Positions 1-8,803 of a DNA stretch of 64,000 nucleotides are shown piece after piece (the first letter of the stretch is position 1; each line of letters begins with the position of its first letter). Made by a program: the position numbers and the translations under genes. The notes under the pieces are model-generated. The model was not told the origin of the DNA. It saw only the letters and a program-made list of their open reading frames with translations, and searched no databases. Source of the DNA: Tritrichomonas musculus (lineage: Eukaryota; Parabasalia; Tritrichomonadida; Tritrichomonadidae); assembly GCA_039105265.1 (NCBI GenBank), contig JAPFFF010000008.1, forward strand, positions 2,170,001 through 2,234,000, written 5' to 3'.

Positions 1-206
1 TTAATTTAATATGATCGCTTGATTTATTTGATTCTAGGTACATATTGATTAAACATTACTAATAATAATAATAATTAGAAAAATTATATTACCAGTTTGT
101 AAAGTTAATATATAGATATTTTATTTAGTACTTTATTTAATTAAATAAAAAAAATATAACGTTATAAGGAAATCGACTGACAATTTCAATTATTCTATTT
201 CTCTTT
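1..206. other. Left edge, 3' flank of CDC73
   Basis: 206 bp of AT-rich DNA, nothing recognised. Confidence 0.3.
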
Positions 207-1421
207 TTAATCATTTCTTTTCTTCTTCAAGTGTTCTGTTGCCTCTTCTATTTCATGCCAAATGTTATTTACGGCTTGTGGGTCACTGTGCCTTGAAGCT
301 TTACTGATTGTAAAGAATTTAATTCTCCAAGTTCTGATATCTAAAGGCATTTGCTCTTGATCCCATCCAACATAAATACCAAGAATTTTTTGGAAAAGGG
401 TTTGCGGCTCATTAGGCTTATAATGCTTTATCTGCCAACCTTTTCCTATAACGAAAATTGCGACAACTTTATTCCAGTCACTATCAGAAAGCATCTGTTC
501 ATCTGCAACAATATCGTATTTAAGCTGCCTCATTTTTTCTGAGTGATTATGGGAAATAACAAAGTGCTTTCGTTCAGGCTTTTGAGTTGGTTGAACCCAT
601 CTGCTGTTTGTTAAAAATTCTTCAATATTTGAATTGTTAATTAATCCGCTGCTTGCGCGTGAAACTAATATAATATAATTCTGAAATTGACTTTTCTGTG
701 GCATGATATTGATAATGCTATCACCATTATATCCATTAAGACCTTGATTATCATTATTATATTTATTCTGTTGTATAATTGAGTCATGCTTTTTAATAAC
801 ATCATTTTTATGAAGCATTTCCGAAAAATCGTATGTGCATAAAAGCATTGAATCAATGGTTCTAATTTTTTCGTATTCGATAACTGGATGAGCTTCAGTT
901 CGTTCTGATGTTGAATCAAGTTTAATTTCAATTTCAGCTGGCTGAGGCATTTTTTCTTCTTGTTTAGGTTGTACAATCTGTGCGGAATTGTCAGTAGTAC
1001 TAGCTTGTATTGAACTTGAAATATCGGTTTCGGCTTTAGTTGGTGCAGGTAACTGGGCAGATGTTGATTTTGATTCTTCTGCTTCGTGTGTTTCTTCTGG
1101 CATTTCAACAATACCGTCAATTGTTGTTTTTGTTCCTTCAAGCCATTCAATAATATTTTTTTTATCAGTAAATTTGACATTAGAAAGGCCTTTTTTCTTG
1201 CATGTTGCGATATAATCCGTATATGTAATATCCTTATTACATAAAAGAAACCATATTTGCCGTACTGTGTAAATTTCATTTTTTGTTGTTTTGTATTCAG
1301 TCGGTTTATCGAGTTCTAAAGTGACACCATCATACGAAATTGTAGTGTCAGTTTCTTGTATATCACTGACATGGCCTCCCATAACCCATTTACGAAGCTC
1401 ATGTAAAGGTCGATTCGACAT
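207..1421 (-). CDS. CDC73: Paf1-complex subunit CDC73 / parafibromin homologue
   Basis: Predicted nuclear subunit of the Paf1 complex, which travels with RNA polymerase II and supports histone modification and elongation. The 404-residue frame starts at the only plausible ATG (1421). Residues 1-100 fit the CDC73 N-terminal domain: PLHELRKW near the start, then a YTVRQIWFLL segment and a DKKNIIEWLEG segment matching the family's DRKxLLxYLxG. A low-complexity Glu/Ser/Thr/Gln linker covers about 100-180. Residues 270-400 fit the Ras-like C-terminal domain, with VVAIFVIGKGWQIKHY, a W near GIYVGWD and the final RHSDPQAVNNIWHEIEE helix corresponding to the family's RHFDRxxxxxFWxxLE. It is shorter than human CDC73 (531 aa), mainly in the linker. 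It is divergent from the gene at 1900. Domain match is strong at both ends; function is inferred from family. Confidence 0.85.
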   Translation of the reverse strand: MSNRPLHELRKWVMGGHVSDIQETDTTISYDGVTLELDKPTEYKTTKNEIYTVRQIWFLLCNKDITYTDYIATCKKKGLSNVKFTDKKNIIEWLEGTKTTIDGIVEMPEETHEAEESKSTSAQLPAPTKAETDISSSIQASTTDNSAQIVQPKQEEKMPQPAEIEIKLDSTSERTEAHPVIEYEKIRTIDSMLLCTYDFSEMLHKNDVIKKHDSIIQQNKYNNDNQGLNGYNGDSIINIMPQKSQFQNYIILVSRASSGLINNSNIEEFLTNSRWVQPTQKPERKHFVISHNHSEKMRQLKYDIVADEQMLSDSDWNKVVAIFVIGKGWQIKHYKPNEPQTLFQKILGIYVGWDQEQMPLDIRTWRIKFFTISKASRHSDPQAVNNIWHEIEEATEHLKKKRND

Positions 1422-1899
1422 TATTTTTTATCTATTAAATTATCTGAAAAAGCACGAATGCCAATCACATAAAAAAAGTGTTAAAATTCAATGAATAAAC
1501 GGTGAACTTTTTCATAACATATTTAAAAAAATTAGAAAACTATCATATATCAATATAAAAAAATGAATCAGCCTTTTATTTTACCTATACTAAAAGCTTT
1601 CCTGCCTGTATCAAAAATAGGATTTAATTTAAAGGAATAAAATGAAAAGAATAAAAAGAGTTTTTATCACAACTTTGAAATAACAACTCCAAGATTAAAA
1701 AAAAAAAAAGCCGCATGAAACATATATATTATTCTGGCAATGAATACGTCATTGGACTATATCTTATTAAATGGTCAACATAATTGAAAATTATACGTTT
1801 TGAATTGAAATATTCTTAATTGAAATTAACGTACGTTAGATTTTTAACATCGTTATTTATCAAATTTTTTTTCCTATATTTATCTGAATTTTTAAAATA
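1422..1899. other. Divergent intergenic region between CDC73 and CFAP97-like genes
   Basis: 478 bp of AT-rich DNA that must hold both promoters. No clear TCAYTT initiator is seen next to either ATG. An A-tract lies near 1700. No RNA gene or repeat was recognised. Confidence 0.4.
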
Positions 1900-3279
1900 A
1901 TGTCTGTCAGAGATCCTCCCACCCAAAATCGCTATCTAGATTTAAAAGAAAAAGAAATGATGTATATGAAGCATATGTACTCTCTAACCCATATGAAACC
2001 AATTATTAATATGAAACCACCTGATGTATGTGGCCGCGTTAAAGTTATTGATAAAAAGGCGGCTCAATATCGGAGAGCTTATATGCGAAATGTAAAAATC
2101 CGTGATCGTCTTATTCGAAATGTCAGAGAAATTGTACATGAAGCAACAGGAGGTAGAGCTAACAAAAAAAAACGATCAAAAAGCATTGATTGGAGCGCTT
2201 TGTCACAGCGCAAGCCTGTTAAAATCGATCCTTATCAAGATCTCGATCTTTTTCAAAACGATTTTTCACATATCAGAGCCCCAAGAAAAATGAATAATGC
2301 TTATAATCGCTACACATCAGATTCTGACTCAGAATTTTCCGACCCATCAGATAGCAGTTCAGATAGCATTTTTAACCAAGTTTCATTTAAGCCTACAAAA
2401 AAGGATTCATACTCATCTAAAAAAGATTCTTCTAGGAAATCAGCATCTTCATCAGCTCGAAATAAGATATCTTCAACCAAAAAAAATACAACAAGTTCAG
2501 GCACTAAGAATAAAAGTCAAAAAAAAATTGATGATGATAGTGATAATATATCTAATAATTTGCTTGATGAATCTTCTTCAGCACAAAAACCAATTAAAAT
2601 TCAGCCACCAGCAGATAGTAATTCTTCACATAAATCAGCTCGTTCAAGGAATCATTCATCTCAATCTTCACAAGCATCGAAAGTTCGACCCCCATCAGGT
2701 AATAGTAAATCGTCAGCAAGATCGAGAAAATCAAATTCATCAATTGCTAAAGCAGAATCTCCTGCTCCTGAGAATAATACAGAATCAAATATGAAAACAG
2801 AAGAAGAAGAAACAATATCTGCAAATTCAAGCCATAATGCCAATCTAAATGATATATTAAATCTTGCTGGCAAATTAGAAAATACGAAATCATCAAACAA
2901 TTCAAATGGTAATTCAGAAAGTGAAAATTTGAAGGCATCTAAATCTGTTTCAGGTGACTCAGAAAATCTTGGATTTGATAAAACAAAGTCTTCTCAATCA
3001 ATAAGTCCCAGCCAAACTGATATGAGCGAGCCATCAAACAAATCTCCTCAAACTGAAAACGATGACAATTTTGAAAGCGAAGAAAATGATAAAAGCAAAG
3101 AAGGTAATGAAAATAATAAAAAAGAAGAAAACATTGAAAATGAAGATGATAAAAAAGAAGAAAACAATGAAAATGAAAATAATATTAAAAAAGAAGAAAG
3201 TAATGGAAAAGAAGAATCCGAAGGGAAACAATCATCAAATGAAATCGACAATTTTGATAACTTTGATAACTTTGAGTAG
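1900..3279 (+). CDS. Probable CFAP97/Hemingway-like protein with long acidic Ser/Asn/Glu tail
   Basis: 459 residues starting at ATG 1900. Only the first ~95 residues look folded. They include YMKHMYSLTHMKPIINMKPP, then a basic helix with KKAAQYRRAYMRN and RDRLIRNVREI. This order (His-rich helix, MKPxxxxxxP, then a helix ending in a conserved N plus hydrophobics) resembles the CFAP97/Hemingway domain of cilium and flagellum proteins. The rest is low complexity: Ser/Lys/Asn-rich from about 120 to 380, then Glu/Asp/Lys/Asn-rich (KKEEN-like repeats), ending in the short tandem repeat DNFDNFDNFE. A flagellar role would suit a trichomonad but is inference. Alternative: an unrelated nuclear low-complexity protein. 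Confidence 0.55.
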   Translation: MSVRDPPTQNRYLDLKEKEMMYMKHMYSLTHMKPIINMKPPDVCGRVKVIDKKAAQYRRAYMRNVKIRDRLIRNVREIVHEATGGRANKKKRSKSIDWSALSQRKPVKIDPYQDLDLFQNDFSHIRAPRKMNNAYNRYTSDSDSEFSDPSDSSSDSIFNQVSFKPTKKDSYSSKKDSSRKSASSSARNKISSTKKNTTSSGTKNKSQKKIDDDSDNISNNLLDESSSAQKPIKIQPPADSNSSHKSARSRNHSSQSSQASKVRPPSGNSKSSARSRKSNSSIAKAESPAPENNTESNMKTEEEETISANSSHNANLNDILNLAGKLENTKSSNNSNGNSESENLKASKSVSGDSENLGFDKTKSSQSISPSQTDMSEPSNKSPQTENDDNFESEENDKSKEGNENNKKEENIENEDDKKEENNENENNIKKEESNGKEESEGKQSSNEIDNFDNFDNFE

Positions 3280-3556
3280 ACTATTTTACTTAAATATATG
3301 TTAGTAATAATAATAGTAATTGTTGTGGATTAAATGTTTATTACAAATATTTATCTTTTGTTTATAAATATAAGATATTATTAATTAAAAATATGAATTG
3401 CTTTTTCAATTTTTAAATGTACTATAATACTTCGGCTGTTTTGCAGAACTATATCCATTTCACTTGATTTTCAGCATGATGACTGCATTAGGATTATAAA
3501 AATACAGTGATAAAACGATTAAAAAACATTCAAAAAGTTTTATAATTCTCCTAATA

Positions 3557-3930
3557 ATAAACTAAGTTTTTTAATTATTACCTTATTCACAAAAAAATTG
3601 AGAGTTTTTAATTCAAATTTTCTATGAGTCTTCAGAAAGTAGGACGATAAGTAGGGACAAATTATTTTTTTTAAAATACCATATCTTTCAATTTTGAGAA
3701 GATGAAAATAAAAAAAAAAGAATATAAAAAAGTTTTTTATTCAGGAAAAATACCTTTTAAATAGCTTTGGGAGCCTTTGAGGGCTAAGCCCAATTGGTTA
3801 AGGTAATAGCGGGAGCCTCGACCTGAAATGAATGAAGGTATTCATGCCTTAATAACTTAAAAAAAAATATTTAGCTTTATTCAAATTTGAGAGGACGATA
3901 AGAAGGGACAAATTAAAAAACTTAGTTTAT
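3557..3930. repeat. Nested inverted and direct repeats around a tRNA-like patch
   Basis: A perfect 20-bp inverted repeat joins 3557-3576 (ATAAACTAAGTTTTTTAATT) to 3911-3930. Inside it, AGGACGATAAGTAGGGACAA at 3641 recurs as AGGACGATAAGAAGGGACAA at 3892, in the same direction with one mismatch over about 24 bases, 251 bp apart. The GGAC...AGGGACAAATTA wording resembles the ends of the TTAA-type element at 20320 (GGACG...AGGACCAAATA). This could be a composite of short mobile-element ends, but no TTAA-bounded unit could be closed here. Confidence 0.5.
3768..3870 (+). repeat. tRNA-derived SINE-like or tRNA pseudogene patch (candidate)
   Basis: A GC-richer block in AT-rich DNA. 3782-3803 reads GGCTAAGCCCAATTGGTTAA.., resembling a Pol III A box (the D-arm wording AATTGGTTAAGG is close to real tRNAs). 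About 50 bases on, GGTATTCATGCC (3838-3849) is a degenerate B box (consensus GGTTCGANNCC). An A-rich run follows from about 3858. No clean cloverleaf or acceptor stem could be folded, so it is not called a working tRNA. Confidence 0.35.
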
Positions 3931-5499
3931 GATCTTTATCAATTTAAAGACGAATGTTCAAAATTTTAAAACCAACAATCAATATCGAATTTTCGATATT
4001 TTTTATATAATACTCCCAATTTAATATCGATATCTTAATAAATTAAATATCATATTTTCAAACATATAATATATCATCATGCTTTAAAGAGTGTCAATTT
4101 TGATCATAATAACATTCTTAATTGAGACTTTCGTCAGAAATGATTTACTTAATTAGAATAAACCATGCGAGATTCAATATTTTTACAAATTGGCTGAGAT
4201 ATAATCATTTTTTAGAAATAATTACTGATGCTATTAAATCAAACATTGCCCCAAATTCAACACACCAAAATCATTTGAAAACAATATATTAGATATATAC
4301 GCGTATAATAAATCTATTTATTCACATAAATTTCAAATCCTAACTACCAATTTTATATTAGAGTCATGATAAGTTACAGTCGATTATTAATTTTATGTAT
4401 TCATGCTAGCAAATATATGGATTGATTTAAAATATAGTATACATAGTTATTTTTTAAATCTATATACATGATTAAATATGCAAGAATATTTAAAAAATAT
4501 TAATATCCCATCAAGAAAAATTTGTAAAACTATAATACTAAAATTTGAAAAGAAAAAATTGAGAGAAAAAAATATTTGAATAGGCATTCAAATTAGATTA
4601 ATTTAGAATAAAACATTTTTATCTCAATAATATAAATAAATTATAGAGATATTTTAGATAGAAAAACTATTATATATTATATTAAATATTATATGTACTT
4701 ATGAAAAATCCAAACAAATTATACCATGAGTTTTTGTGTTAAAAATAAGTTGACACTCCTCTCAATAATGCTGGAAATTATTCACTAAAAATTTTAAATA
4801 ATGAATTCAAATCTTATCAACTTTTTCATAAAAAATAGTTAACGTTAAATATTAATATCTAATAAATTATAAATGAAATAACAAAATTATTTAAATAATA
4901 AATAAAAATTATACTATAAATCTTTAAAATAATTAAAAATTTTATTTATTCCATTTAAATCATTCGATTTTTTAATGATAATTCTATTGACATGTTGTTT
5001 AAAATATAACAAATAAACATTTTTATCCAATTAAAAATAAAATATAATGATAAAATTTTCATTTTATTATACAATAATCATAATATAAATAAAGTAAATA
5101 TAATCAATTAATGAAAAATATAATTTCTAATCCTTTTTCATGCTTAATAGGCTTTAAGGGGGACGGACCAAATAAAAAAAAATCAATTTCTTTAATTTAT
5201 TTTATATTTTTTACTTAAGTAATATACTAATAATTAATAATTACTAATATTTTCAAATTTTTTTTATAAAAAATTTTTGTTTTTTTACGAAATTATATAT
5301 TCAATCATTTGCAAAACATTTCCTTATTTTTTAATTTTGTCGCATTCATCAGTTTACCTTTCATTTGTAAATTATGAAGTGCTCAGTAGTCATGCCAAAT
5401 TCTATTTTTTTATACATAAAAATGTTTGAAATACTTTTTTTTTAATTGAAAGGAGATTAATTATATTATATTTCAATAAATATTAAACTAAATTTTGAT

Positions 5500-5720
5500 C
5501 GAATACATAACTTTATATTCCTAGGTTCACTGATGATAAGTTTTTAATTTGGCTGTAAAATCTTTAAAATTGAATGATTACATACATTTTGAAAAATCAT
5601 GAATTACAGAGAGATTTTACCAAAATTTAAAAATGTATGTAGTCTTTCAATTTTAAAGATTTTACAACCAAACTAAGTTATAATATTTTTTATTAATAGG
5701 AATAAAAAATTATGTATTCG
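5500..5720. repeat. Foldback / nested inverted repeat
   Basis: Two nested pairs of arms share one centre. The outer arms 5500-5523 and 5697-5720 (CGAATACATAACTTTATATT and complement) match at about 22 of 24 positions. The inner arms 5548-5590 and 5630-5672 (GCTGTAAAATCTTTAAAATT and complement) match at about 40 of 43. The central loop is about 39 bp. It sits between the left end and the transposase gene, so it may be a MITE inserted in the element or part of its subterminal structure. Confidence 0.75.
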
Positions 5721-6035
5721 TTAAGGATTTGAATCACTACATCTGGTAAAATGGAGATATGAAAATTTTTGTTCAACTTTTTTGCACTTTTTTTAACTTA
5801 ATTTTTTTTTTTAGAAAAATCTACAATTTAAATTTATAATCAAAAAGAAAATGTCCATTATAAATATTATAAAATACTATTTTAAATATTTAATCATTAA
5901 TTATGATATAATAATATGTGTACGTTTTTTTCTTCAGAGTCCCATTTTTTTGAAAGGTTTATAATTAAAAAAAAAACGTATTAATATATAAAAAGTTGGT
6001 TTATTTTGTTAACCATATATTTTTTAACGTTTATT

Positions 6036-6050
6036 TCATTTTTTCATTTT
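6036..6050 (+). promoter_or_regulatory. Initiator-like TCATTTTTTCATTTTT before the transposase
   Basis: Two overlapping TCATTT copies (6036 and 6044) lie just before the ATG at 6053 and match the trichomonad initiator TCAY(T/A). They support 6053 as the true start, and suggest that the element uses host-type core promoters. Confidence 0.45.
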
Positions 6051-6052
6051 TC

Positions 6053-7342
6053 ATGGCGCCAAAAAGGAAAATCCAAATAAAAAACCAAAAAGCAATAAAT
6101 ATTAGATGGAATAAAAAGGATGATGATAAAGAAGAGATTCAGGAAGATGTTCCTTATAAAAAAGTTCAACCAGATATGGCTGTCATCAGTACTTTAGTAC
6201 AAGGCTCTGGTTTTCAAAGAGCTCGCATCGGCGCTGCTATCCAAGGAAACTGTTTTCCTAGCAAATCTACCTTTTATAGGCACCAACAAAAGTTGATACC
6301 GAAAATAAAAGAATGTACTTCTGAACATTTTGAGAGGTTTGCTAAGGAAACATTTGAACAGAATGATGCCAATATTTCAATAGATGGGAGATATGACTCC
6401 TGTCGTGATGCAATGTATTGCACAACAGCAACAATGGATTGCAGGAGAAACAAAGTTGTTGACATGCAAACAACAAACAAAAAAGATGTCAACGTTGCGT
6501 CCAATATGCTAGAATCTGCTGCAGCTAGACTAAGTTTTGACCAAATTATTGGAAAATGGGGACCTGATTGTTGCAACTCGATAACTTCTGATAATGATAA
6601 TAAAACGCCAAATCAAGCGAAAAAAGCAGGTCTGGATTTTAGTCGAACCTTCGATCCTAGGCATGGATTTCAATGCATGTCTAGAAATTTTGCAAAGCTA
6701 GCTGACAAATTGGAGTATGATTATTTATTTTCTGATGAAATAGAAACTAAGAGAGTGAAAATTGTTTCGTGGGGAGTATATTTAGTTACAAATATTGAAG
6801 ATGTCGAATTGAGAGGACTTATGTGGACGAACTCTCCATTTCATATGATAGGTAACCACGATAATTGTTCGCATGGTCCATTACCACCATCACATTCTGA
6901 TTGGGAACTAGGGAAAAACGATGAAACTGCTTTTAAAAAAATGCAAAACTTTTTCAATAAAACCGAAAATTTTATTAAAAATTGCGACTTTCGAAACAAT
7001 ACTCAATGCAACGAGAGTCTCAATAACCTCATATCGATGCTGGCCCCAAAGAGACTTTATTTCGCGCGATCATATGAAGTTAGAACCCTTTTGGCAGGAT
7101 GCCTATATAACGATCCTCATTTTTTTTCAAGTTTGTTGACTGACCTAGATCTTATAAAGTTTGTACCAAAACAATCATTAGCTGATATATTGTCATTCGA
7201 AAATGATAGAGAACAAGAAATATTCCGAAAAAGAACACCTCAATATCGAGAAAAAAAAAAGCATTACAGAAAAAAGAAATACTCTAAAAAAGATCCACCT
7301 GGCGATTACAACGAAGACAAAAAAGATTTTTCATTTGAATAA
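6053..7342 (+). CDS. DDE-type transposase, TTAA/Kolobok- or Mutator-like
   Basis: Intact 429-residue frame from ATG 6053; upstream in-frame codons lack an ATG. The basic N-terminus (MAPKRKIQIKN) precedes a SKSTFYRHQ segment. The RNase H-fold core shows NISIDGRYDS (Asp ~111), ITSDNDNK (Asp ~180/182), DPRHGFQCMSRN, then a His/Trp segment (SHGPLPPSHSDWELG) and QCNESLNN (Glu ~321) followed by PKRLYFARSYEVRTLLAG. This order of DGRYDS, DxxH, a distant acidic residue beside Asn/Ser, PKRxxF and a final 'R..LA' helix matches transposases of metazoan and protist cut-and-paste elements. The C-terminus is very basic. Known for the family: excision and reinsertion of an element bearing matching ends. No THAP or BED finger is visible. 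It appears whole, so a recent insertion is likely. Confidence 0.75.
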   Translation: MAPKRKIQIKNQKAINIRWNKKDDDKEEIQEDVPYKKVQPDMAVISTLVQGSGFQRARIGAAIQGNCFPSKSTFYRHQQKLIPKIKECTSEHFERFAKETFEQNDANISIDGRYDSCRDAMYCTTATMDCRRNKVVDMQTTNKKDVNVASNMLESAAARLSFDQIIGKWGPDCCNSITSDNDNKTPNQAKKAGLDFSRTFDPRHGFQCMSRNFAKLADKLEYDYLFSDEIETKRVKIVSWGVYLVTNIEDVELRGLMWTNSPFHMIGNHDNCSHGPLPPSHSDWELGKNDETAFKKMQNFFNKTENFIKNCDFRNNTQCNESLNNLISMLAPKRLYFARSYEVRTLLAGCLYNDPHFFSSLLTDLDLIKFVPKQSLADILSFENDREQEIFRKRTPQYREKKKHYRKKKYSKKDPPGDYNEDKKDFSFE

Positions 7343-7603
7343 TAATATTATCTTAATCTCAAAAACTTAATTAGTATCTCTACCTTCAGACTTTACACCT
7401 TTAAATAAAAGGTATTTTGGTTTTATATAATCTTTCTTTTATATTTTTCTTTTTTTATTCTAATATTTTTTACATATAAGATTAAAAAAAATTCATTTTT
7501 TCATTATATTTTAATATTACAAGAAATACAAAAGATTTTATTTAACAAATTTGTTTGGTAAGCCATAAAAATTATGAAATGACTAGAAATTATCATTGCA
7601 TTA

Positions 7604-7760
7604 ATTTTCAGTAATAAACGATCAAAGATGCCATATTTTCAATAAAAAACAAGACAACTAAAAATAATTTTCAATAACAAACGATCAAAGATGCCATATT
7701 TTCAATAAAAAACAAGACAACTAAAAATAATTTTAAGTAAAACCGATCAAAGATGCCAGT
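7604..7760. repeat. Tandem repeat, period 62-63 bp, about 2.4 copies
   Basis: CGATCAAAGATGCCA begins at 7619, 7682 and 7744. The first two units are nearly identical, including ATTTTCAATAAAAAACAAGA; the third is cut short after the shared core. It follows the transposase gene by about 260 bp and may be a subterminal repeat that binds transposase. Confidence 0.85.
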
Positions 7761-8775
7761 TCTTTTTTCATTATCTCATAACAGCAAAAAAATGAAAAAA
7801 AAAAGTTCAACAAATCAGCATTTTCAGAAAAAATGATCAAATATATATATATTTTTGTGTTTCATATAAGTTTTTTGATAATAAAAAATTAGAGTAATCT
7901 TTATACCATGATGGTATATAAAATATTTAATAATTTTTAATATTATTATTTGATAGAATTTCATATTTTTCAAATAGTTTTTTTTAAAAAAATTAAATTT
8001 CGACTTTAGAAAATTAATTACTAAATGCTAATTGATATAAAATTACGTAATGAGATAGAAATATCTTCTTCAAAAAAGAAATGATATAAAAAATATTTAT
8101 CGATTTACTTTTTAAATGTAAGCAAATAATTAGTACTGATTGTAATTGTTTCACTAATAGTTGAAAGCAAGTGTTGAATAAGATCTATCAGTTTTTTGAA
8201 TCAATTTAGCTTTTAGGTTTCAATGTAATATTTCGTTATAATGAGGCTAATATAGTTATCAAATGTATTCGGTTTCTGGTTAACTAAGGGATATGAAAAA
8301 ATTTGAATACTTTTCAGAATATACATAAAATTGAAATATCTTAATAAAAAAATCATTTTTAATAATATTAATTATTAAATATAAATATATTGTTTAAATG
8401 AATAACCAAAAAGTAAAATTTAAGATTAAATAATGAAATTAAATATTATCATATTTATTAGTTAGAGCTGCTTTAAAATAATATTAAAAGTCAGCATTTC
8501 ATGTTCTATTCACGATTATAACAACAATCTCAAAATCTTACATTTTAATTTTGTTTATATAGTGAGCTTTAAACATGTGAGACTCCCCCCTTAATTGAAA
8601 AAGTTGAAAAAAATGTTGGAGTTCGATTCCTTGAAAAAAATTACATAAAAGTGAAAGTTTTTATTCTTATTTGCATTTTTCTTTTTTTACCTATACAATA
8701 ATATACATAAATGATGAAATAATTATTCCAAAGAGACCAATTATTCATTCAAACAACTTTTCTATATTTTCTATA

Positions 8776-8782
8776 TCACATA
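8776..8782 (+). promoter_or_regulatory. Initiator-like TCACATA
   Basis: Lies 26 bases before the ATG at 8804 and matches the relaxed trichomonad initiator TCAY(A/T). Weak on its own. Confidence 0.35.
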
Positions 8783-8803
8783 TCCTAAATCTTTATTTTT
8801 TGA

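Larger units (their letters stand above)
3280..5153. other. Gene-free AT-rich repeat region
   Basis: 1.9 kb without a credible gene. It holds a GC-richer tRNA-like patch near 3768-3850, a pair of nearly identical direct repeats (3641 and 3892) and a perfect inverted repeat (3557-3576 and 3911-3930), listed separately. From about 3960 to 5150 the sequence is close to pure A/T with no structure that I could resolve. Confidence 0.5.
5154..8594 (+). mobile_element. Candidate autonomous TTAA-type DNA transposon (Kolobok-like)
   Basis: The left end reads TTAA (5154-5157) followed by GGGGGACGGACCAAATAAAA, which shares GGAC..GACCAAATA with the proven inverted ends of the TTAA-flanked element at 20320. 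The interval carries one intact DDE transposase gene (6053-7342), a foldback (5500-5720) and a tandem repeat (7604-7760). The right end is not secured. The best candidate is the ACTCCCCCC+TTAA at 8582-8594, whose complement begins TTAAGGGGGG but then diverges from the left end. TTAA targets are used by Kolobok and piggyBac superfamilies; Kolobok elements are known from trichomonads. Superfamily assignment is inference. Confidence 0.45.
7343..8803. other. Gene-free AT-rich region 3' of the transposase
   Basis: 1.46 kb. It holds the 62-bp tandem repeat at 7604-7760, the possible right transposon end near 8581 and, at the far right, the promoter of the PP2A scaffold gene. No other gene or RNA is recognisable. 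Confidence 0.4.

Noticed and set aside
8600-8640. GTTCGATTCC near 8620 as a tRNA B box
   Set aside because: No A box, anticodon arm or acceptor stem can be placed upstream at the right distance.
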